Assembly (NCBI GenBank): GCA_019915135.1
Contig: JAHLMK010000002.1
Coordinates: 1,550,001-1,614,000 of the forward strand
Length of the DNA: 64,000 nucleotides
Direction of reading: 5' to 3'
Origin: Strobilurus pachycystidiatus
Lineage: Eukaryota > Basidiomycota > Agaricomycetes > Agaricales > Physalacriaceae
Positions 59,436 to 64,000 of this stretch are shown one piece after another. The notes under the pieces were generated by a model, which was not told the origin of the DNA, made no database searches, and worked only from the letters and a program-made list of their open reading frames with translations. A program made the translations under genes and the position numbers. Each line of letters opens with the position of its first letter. The stretch's first letter is position 1.

Positions 59436-60944
59436 TTAGACAAACACGCTCCTCAATCCTGGCACACACACACGCCACACATCCGCAATCTCTGGCATCC
59501 CAACGAGCTCCAGCTCGCGGAGCGCCCATGCACGATAGCGCCTCCTCCCCATCTCATCACAAAACCTCACAACTTGCGACTCATCTTGTTCCCGCTCCTC
59601 TGGAGCCAAAGGCATATCGCCCTCCCACGGGACCACGCCACACACCACGACCTCCAGCCTCCGAAGGTACGGCGCAGCAGCCGCCAGCGCGTCGACGATC
59701 TGTGGACTCAACACTAGCGGGCCAACACGCAGGCATCTCAGGCTCCCCACTGGCACCAGCAAGCCTCGTATTTCTGAGAGGCTCAAGACCCGCCCAGTGA
59801 TGTTCATGTGCTCCACCGCGCACCCAATCCCGACGCTATCGACGATGTGCTTCGCGCTGTTGTACGAGAGAAGCGACATGCCCAGATTGAGCGTGTGCAC
59901 TTGCACTCTCAGACGCGACGCGAGTTGCGCAATCCACGCCTCGACAGCCTCTCCTGGGCCCGGGATGGGCTCGCTGAGGTCGCTCACGCGTATGGAGAGG
60001 TGGCGCACCTTACGCGGAATGAAGGCGGCCAGATCGTCTGCGTTTCCGAGGTGCGGCGCGCCTCGAGGGACAGAGAGGCACAGTTTATTTAGGTTCAGGT
60101 CCGATCCTGGACCAGTGCATGCGCGGAGGAGCGGCCCGAGGTCCAGCGGCGCGAAGAGGCGGATAGTGAGGGCGCGGAGATTTGGCGCGAGGAGGAGCGG
60201 CGCGAGAGCGGATGGGTCGGTGGATGGCGGGCGAAGGAAGAGATCGAGAGTATGGAGATGCGGGAGAGAGGGCAGAGGCAAAAGCGCGGGTAGGTTGTCG
60301 AGTGATATCTCGAGCGTGAGACGCGTGATCACGCTTGGCGGCGTCAGGAGAAGCGGGAGAGAGTGTGCCGGGAGAGGAAGCCCAACCCATGCCAGATGGT
60401 ACGATGTCAGGTTCGGAAGGGAGTGGATCGCGTCCAGGACAGCCAGGAGCGGACGCGGAGGAGGCTTTTTGTGAAATATCTTGTTCTACATCCACAGGAT
60501 GAGCTCATCGCCACGAGTAGAAAGGCTCACAATACGTACCTGCAGAGCAGATAAAAAGCCAGTACCATACTCGTCTCGTGGTATTATCGCGAGATCCTTG
60601 ATGAAATGCGGATGGATGTAGAGCGTGCGCACGCGTCGCGCCACCTCGGGGTCTCTGAGCCGGCCGACCAACCTGCTCATCGGGCGGCCCCAGTAGGCAA
60701 AGCTCACTTGGCCGTATCGCTGCTCCATCGCCATGTGGTAAAAGGCCGCGTTGAGCGACATGAGGGCGGTCAGTTCTCGCGGCGGGATGTGCAGCGCCAC
60801 GAGGAGCCAGATGTCGTATGGGAGCCTTGGGGCGCTGGGTGTAGGGGTATGCGCAGGTGTTGGATGTGCTATCACAGTAGTAGAGCTCGTTGCGTTGGAT
60901 GCGCGCCTGCGTCGCGCCGCCGCCGTCGAATGGATCTGGATCAT
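59436..60944 (-). CDS. F-box/LRR-type protein
   Basis: Two exons (60540-60944 and 59436-60485) with a 54-nt intron (60486-60539) give 484 residues. The start MIQIHSTAAARRRRAS is followed by an F-box: PRLPYDIWLLVALHIPPREL and ALMSLNAAFYHMAMEQRYG. After the intron, NKIFHKKPPPRPLLAVLDAI leads into Leu-rich repeats (LTSYHLAWVGLPLP, LTLEISLDNLPALLPLPSLP, HLHTLDLFLRPPS). The family recruits substrates to SCF ubiquitin ligases through Skp1. F-box/LRR proteins are strongly expanded in basidiomycetes, and substrates are unknown. The end is CVPGLRSVFV and a stop at 59436-59438. The region is unusually GC-rich compared with its neighbours. Confidence 0.85.
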
Positions 60945-61199
60945 CGTCGTCGGAGTCCAGGCCGAAGCACACTTCGACAGTTCTTAAGAACAGGCAAGGT
61001 CTACAGTTAGGGGACCGCAGCCCTTTTCAGCACTTTTCGCCTTGCGTGGTGAGTCGTGGCCAACCAGAACAACGACAGCTGCATGTCCTGTCCGGCGCAG
61101 ACATCGACAGGCTGTCAACGGTTCATCACGTAATAATACGTGCACCGTTAGAGTACAAGGGCGCTTGAATGGGGATATCATAGAATTTATCACAATAAG

Positions 61200-63100
61200 G
61201 ACCTAGGCTGAGTGATGGACCGGGATAGATATGGAGGCTCTCCGTGTCGTGGCGTCATGTCTCCAATCAAGGATATCTTCCCATGATTGAATGTGTGGCG
61301 CCGGCGGGCACACATCTTGCCGACTGCCGAGCGCTTTCGCTCATGGGGACTTGGCCGAGCGCTTGAGTGAACGCTCACCATAAATTGCCGCTTGTCCTCC
61401 TAACCCCTGCTGCTCTAATATCTCCTTCTTGGGATCCGTATGTACTCCGGAGCGCTTAACCGGCCGCGTCATCTGGCAGGCTGGGACCGTTCCCCAGGAA
61501 GGACTGTGACTCGCGACAGTCACCAAGAAGATACCGTGGCACAGTTCCGGACATTTGCCACAGCTCTCCTTCCCTACATAGTACTCGTCTCTCACGTTTC
61601 CACTTTGACTCGGAAGTCTCGACAACGTATCCGGGTATGGACATGTTCTTGAGCAGTCTCCACTCTCCACCACACATACTTGGCCGGCCTGGACGTATAG
61701 CTCTCCCGGGAAGGCTGCTCATATGCGATATGACCTTCTCTCTGACATGCCCGCTTGCAAGTTTCCGAGTAACGATACGAACTCCTCCTTGGTGTTATCT
61801 TCCTCCATAATGGGCTGTCATTCAAGGCGCTATCGCCTCGTTGCTGTTCTCGCTGGTGCTGCTGCATTCCAACCATCACTAGGCGAGGTCGTCGTCGCTA
61901 TTCTTACTGCACAATGGCGTTCATTACACTTGCTCGGAATCCGGAGAAGACCACTCCGTCATTCCCTGACGGCGGGCATTGACAGGCCATGAAATTAAGG
62001 TGGGTCGTACGACCTGCTATCTCGTAGGACCTGCTATCTGTTCTTGTCGCTTGAAGTGTGACATGGCAGGTGTTCGCAGGATGGCGCTTGAACGACGCTT
62101 AGCTTGCAGCAGTACTCGTCTCCCGCGTCCACGATGGTTTCCACTTTGACTCGGAAGTCTCGACAACGTCTCCGGGTATGGACATGTTGCTTGACCATCT
62201 CCACCACACATGTCAACTTCTAGTGAAGTACGCGAGACTTCTCTCACGATTCATTGCGTGCAACCGTGGCTTGGCAAACGGTCTATTTCATTCCAGGGTA
62301 AGCTAATTAAATTCATTTTGTATCTGTCGTTGCTATCAATCAATCACTTTGACGTCCCCGGGGGGCCGTTCAATTATGCAAGTTACTTGTCGCAACCATC
62401 AGATAAACACTGTATGATCGTCGGCGGCGTGTCTCTTTTCTCAAATTCCTTGGACTGATTCAATCTCTTTCTGGTCGTGGATTCCGGAAACCCATCCTGC
62501 ATGCCTTTTCGGCATTCAAACGGCGCCAGGGCGTGTCCGTGCTGACATTTCGGTCGTGCGACCTGCTAATATCAATATCCTGTCTGGAGGCATGCATTCG
62601 AAGAGGGGGCTCAACCAACACCGTGACTTGGCCACACCATCGAAGAAGAACGTACTAGGAAACTATCTATCTAGACTTCTGTGTCAGGATGGAATTCGAA
62701 GTGTATGCAGAGTAAGTACGGACGTGGAGCCTGTCTGGAGTGGGACATATGTGCGATAGACTGGGCTAGGAGTCATGTTCAAGCCCAGATAGCTGCTGCT
62801 TCGGTCCTTCCACCACATCTCATACGTTCGCGTCCATTCTGAACTGTCCGAGTAGCTTGTAGTACATGAATTCCTTCCATAGCAATGTCATGTCATGTCC
62901 CGGTACTCAAGTTTCCGCCATCATGGAAAATGTCGGTCGGGACGTGAAAGCTACAAGTCCGAGTCGGAACATACCACTCCGCTGACTTGACGGCGGCTGA
63001 GTCCATGAAATGAAGTCATGGTGTTCTGCTTGAAGGCAGTCGTACGACCTGATGCATACATGCATTCCTTCACACATTGTAGCCTGACTGCCCCGGAGAA
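61200..63100. repeat. Diverged interspersed repeats in a gene-free stretch
   Basis: A near-identical block of 51 bases (TTTCCACTTTGACTCGGAAG...GGACATGTT, one difference) occurs at 61597-61647 and 62138-62188; both copies are preceded by AGTACTCGTCTC. A short palindrome-like sequence, GTCGTACGACCTG or a one-base variant, recurs at about 62004, 62553 and 63039, about 500 bases apart. A further pair, GACGGCGG...CATGAAAT, lies near 61970 and 62985. Open frames are short and unrelated to known proteins. This looks like an old, decayed repeat array or element remnant. Confidence 0.6.
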
Positions 63101-63656
63101 GCAGTAGTTGGGTTCTTTACACCATGGCGTGAAACTTCATCACGCCCACTTCGTCCTTGGGGGACTGCGTAGGCTTTGTGAACATAGACTATATATATTG
63201 GGTAGGTATCACTGGCAGCCGCAGTGATATGTACAGTAAAGTCAGTCACTCGAAAGATGTACATATTTCGCGGGACATGCTTATTTTTGTCTGCAACATT
63301 ATTCTCCACCCTCATCTCGCAATGAGTTTTGTCTATCTTTTGACAAAGCCGGACTTGCCGACAAGTCATATTCTTTGGGCTCGCAGAATCCTAGCAAACA
63401 CAGTGGGTCATGGTCAATGGTCCTGGTGATGTTCTGGTTGTCTCTTGAGTGCGTAGAATGTATACTTACTAACCGCCGTGCAAGCTTGGTTCTCGAGTTT
63501 GCGGTCATGTTCGCCAAACCAGCAACACTTGGATTTTGAGTCCCGGTATCCCGAATTTGGGCCCCTGCTTGTTGTTCAACAACTACACCACTAGAATGAA
63601 TATTGAACAGGCTACTATCTAGTACAGTCAGGACTGAGGACCTAGACTCTAGAGTA

Positions 63657-63976
63657 GGGTGGCGCAGTAAATTTTGATACACCTCGGGTTTACTGCAGTT
63701 ATTAACGGTATTGATACGGTATTGAAAGGTCGAGGAGTAGGTTTAGAGGTTTCGATACCGGCACGTGATGGCTTCACGTGACGGCCGCGGCGCTGCTGGG
63801 CAAGGCTGAGGCCAACGACAAGAGGGCGGGGATGGGGCGGGAGGGCGGCGCGCCCCTCACGTGAGCGCATCACGTGCTGGTATCGAAACCGTTAGTAACG
63901 GTATTGAAACCTCAGCCAAAATGAGGGTAGGTTAGTAACGGTTTCAAACCGACTGCCGAGGTTTACTGCGCCACCC
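63657..63976. mobile_element. Fold-back/MITE element with TA target duplication, about 320 bp
   Basis: Ends GGGTGGCGCAGTAAA and TTTACTGCGCCACCC form a 15-bp perfect terminal inverted repeat, flanked by TA on both sides (63655-63656 and 63977-63978). TA duplications are typical of Tc1/mariner elements. The interior is itself inverted: GTTTCGATACCGGCACGTGATG on the left (written in two parts around 63750-63770) faces CATCACGTGCTGGTATCGAAAC on the right. Four CACGTG sites lie symmetrically at 63762, 63775, 63858 and 63871. No coding sequence is present. Confidence 0.75.
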
Positions 63977-64000
63977 TAAATTTGAAATCTTGATTTTCGC

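Noticed and set aside
60505..60972. 155-codon minus-strand frame starting MCFGLDSDDDDPDPF
   Set aside because: The frame starting at 60944 carries a clear F-box and splices in phase into the LRR exon. This one does not.
1..64000. CRISPR arrays, rRNA and tRNA genes
   Set aside because: None seen. No regularly spaced short repeats, no tRNA B-box-like GGTTCGAATCC in a suitable fold, and no rRNA-like stretches. A tRNAscan run would settle weak cases.

Overview
This window looks like nuclear DNA from a filamentous basidiomycete, most likely an agaricomycete. Genes are dense on both strands. Introns are very short (about 44-71 nt) with GT...AG borders and often interrupt well-known eukaryotic genes. 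Several proteins are fungal in type: a PHO80-type cyclin, an F-box/LRR protein, an atypical basidiomycete kinase, and an intron-rich secreted alpha-amylase of animal/actinobacterial type. Gene models were assembled by eye from conserved protein sequence and splice borders. Where exon lengths are given they add up to whole codons.

Layout. 0-9 kb, minus strand: the N-terminal part of a PDK1-like kinase (runs off the left edge), a three-domain paladin/PTP-like phytase protein, and a SMARCD/Rsc6-type SWIB subunit of a chromatin remodeler. 9.8-11.6 kb, plus: an unrecognised nuclear-looking protein. 12-14.1 kb, minus: secreted GH13 alpha-amylase. 15-18.8 kb, minus: a large low-complexity protein with a C-terminal coiled coil and one membrane segment. 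It is divergent from MIA40 at 19 kb. 20-33 kb, plus: GMP synthase, APC1, Mediator MED1 and a divergent forkhead factor. 33.5-35.4 kb, minus: a low-complexity protein, possibly TCO89-like, divergent from UTP6 (35.6-37.8 kb, plus), then a Ran1/Ksp1-like kinase (38.4-41.7 kb). 42-43 kb, minus: a PHO80-type cyclin pseudogene. 44.9-47.4 kb, minus: a DUF2461 protein and RPL12. 47.6-48.5 kb, plus: the intact cyclin paralog. 48.9-54.3 kb: a small protein, a two-exon basic/acidic protein (minus), an atypical kinase and another small protein. 57.8-60.9 kb: a PTC7-type PP2C and an F-box/LRR protein.

The right-hand third carries most of the non-coding mobile DNA. There are three MITE-like elements with clear inverted ends (44.1, 55.0 and 63.7 kb). 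The 55.0 kb element has a perfect 8-bp target duplication, as expected of hAT. A 1.9-kb gene-poor stretch (61.2-63.1 kb) contains diverged interspersed repeats. A 60-bp hairpin with 9-bp flanking repeats sits at 9.6 kb.

Most genes are housekeeping: cell cycle (APC1, cyclin), ribosome biogenesis (UTP6, RPL12), transcription (MED1, SWIB subunit, forkhead), purine synthesis and mitochondrial import. I see no operon-like system and nothing I can defend as a wholly new molecular machine. The most notable items are the dead/live cyclin pair, the triple P-loop paladin-like protein, the intron-rich amylase, the coiled-coil/TM protein with repeated motifs, and the MITE family candidates.
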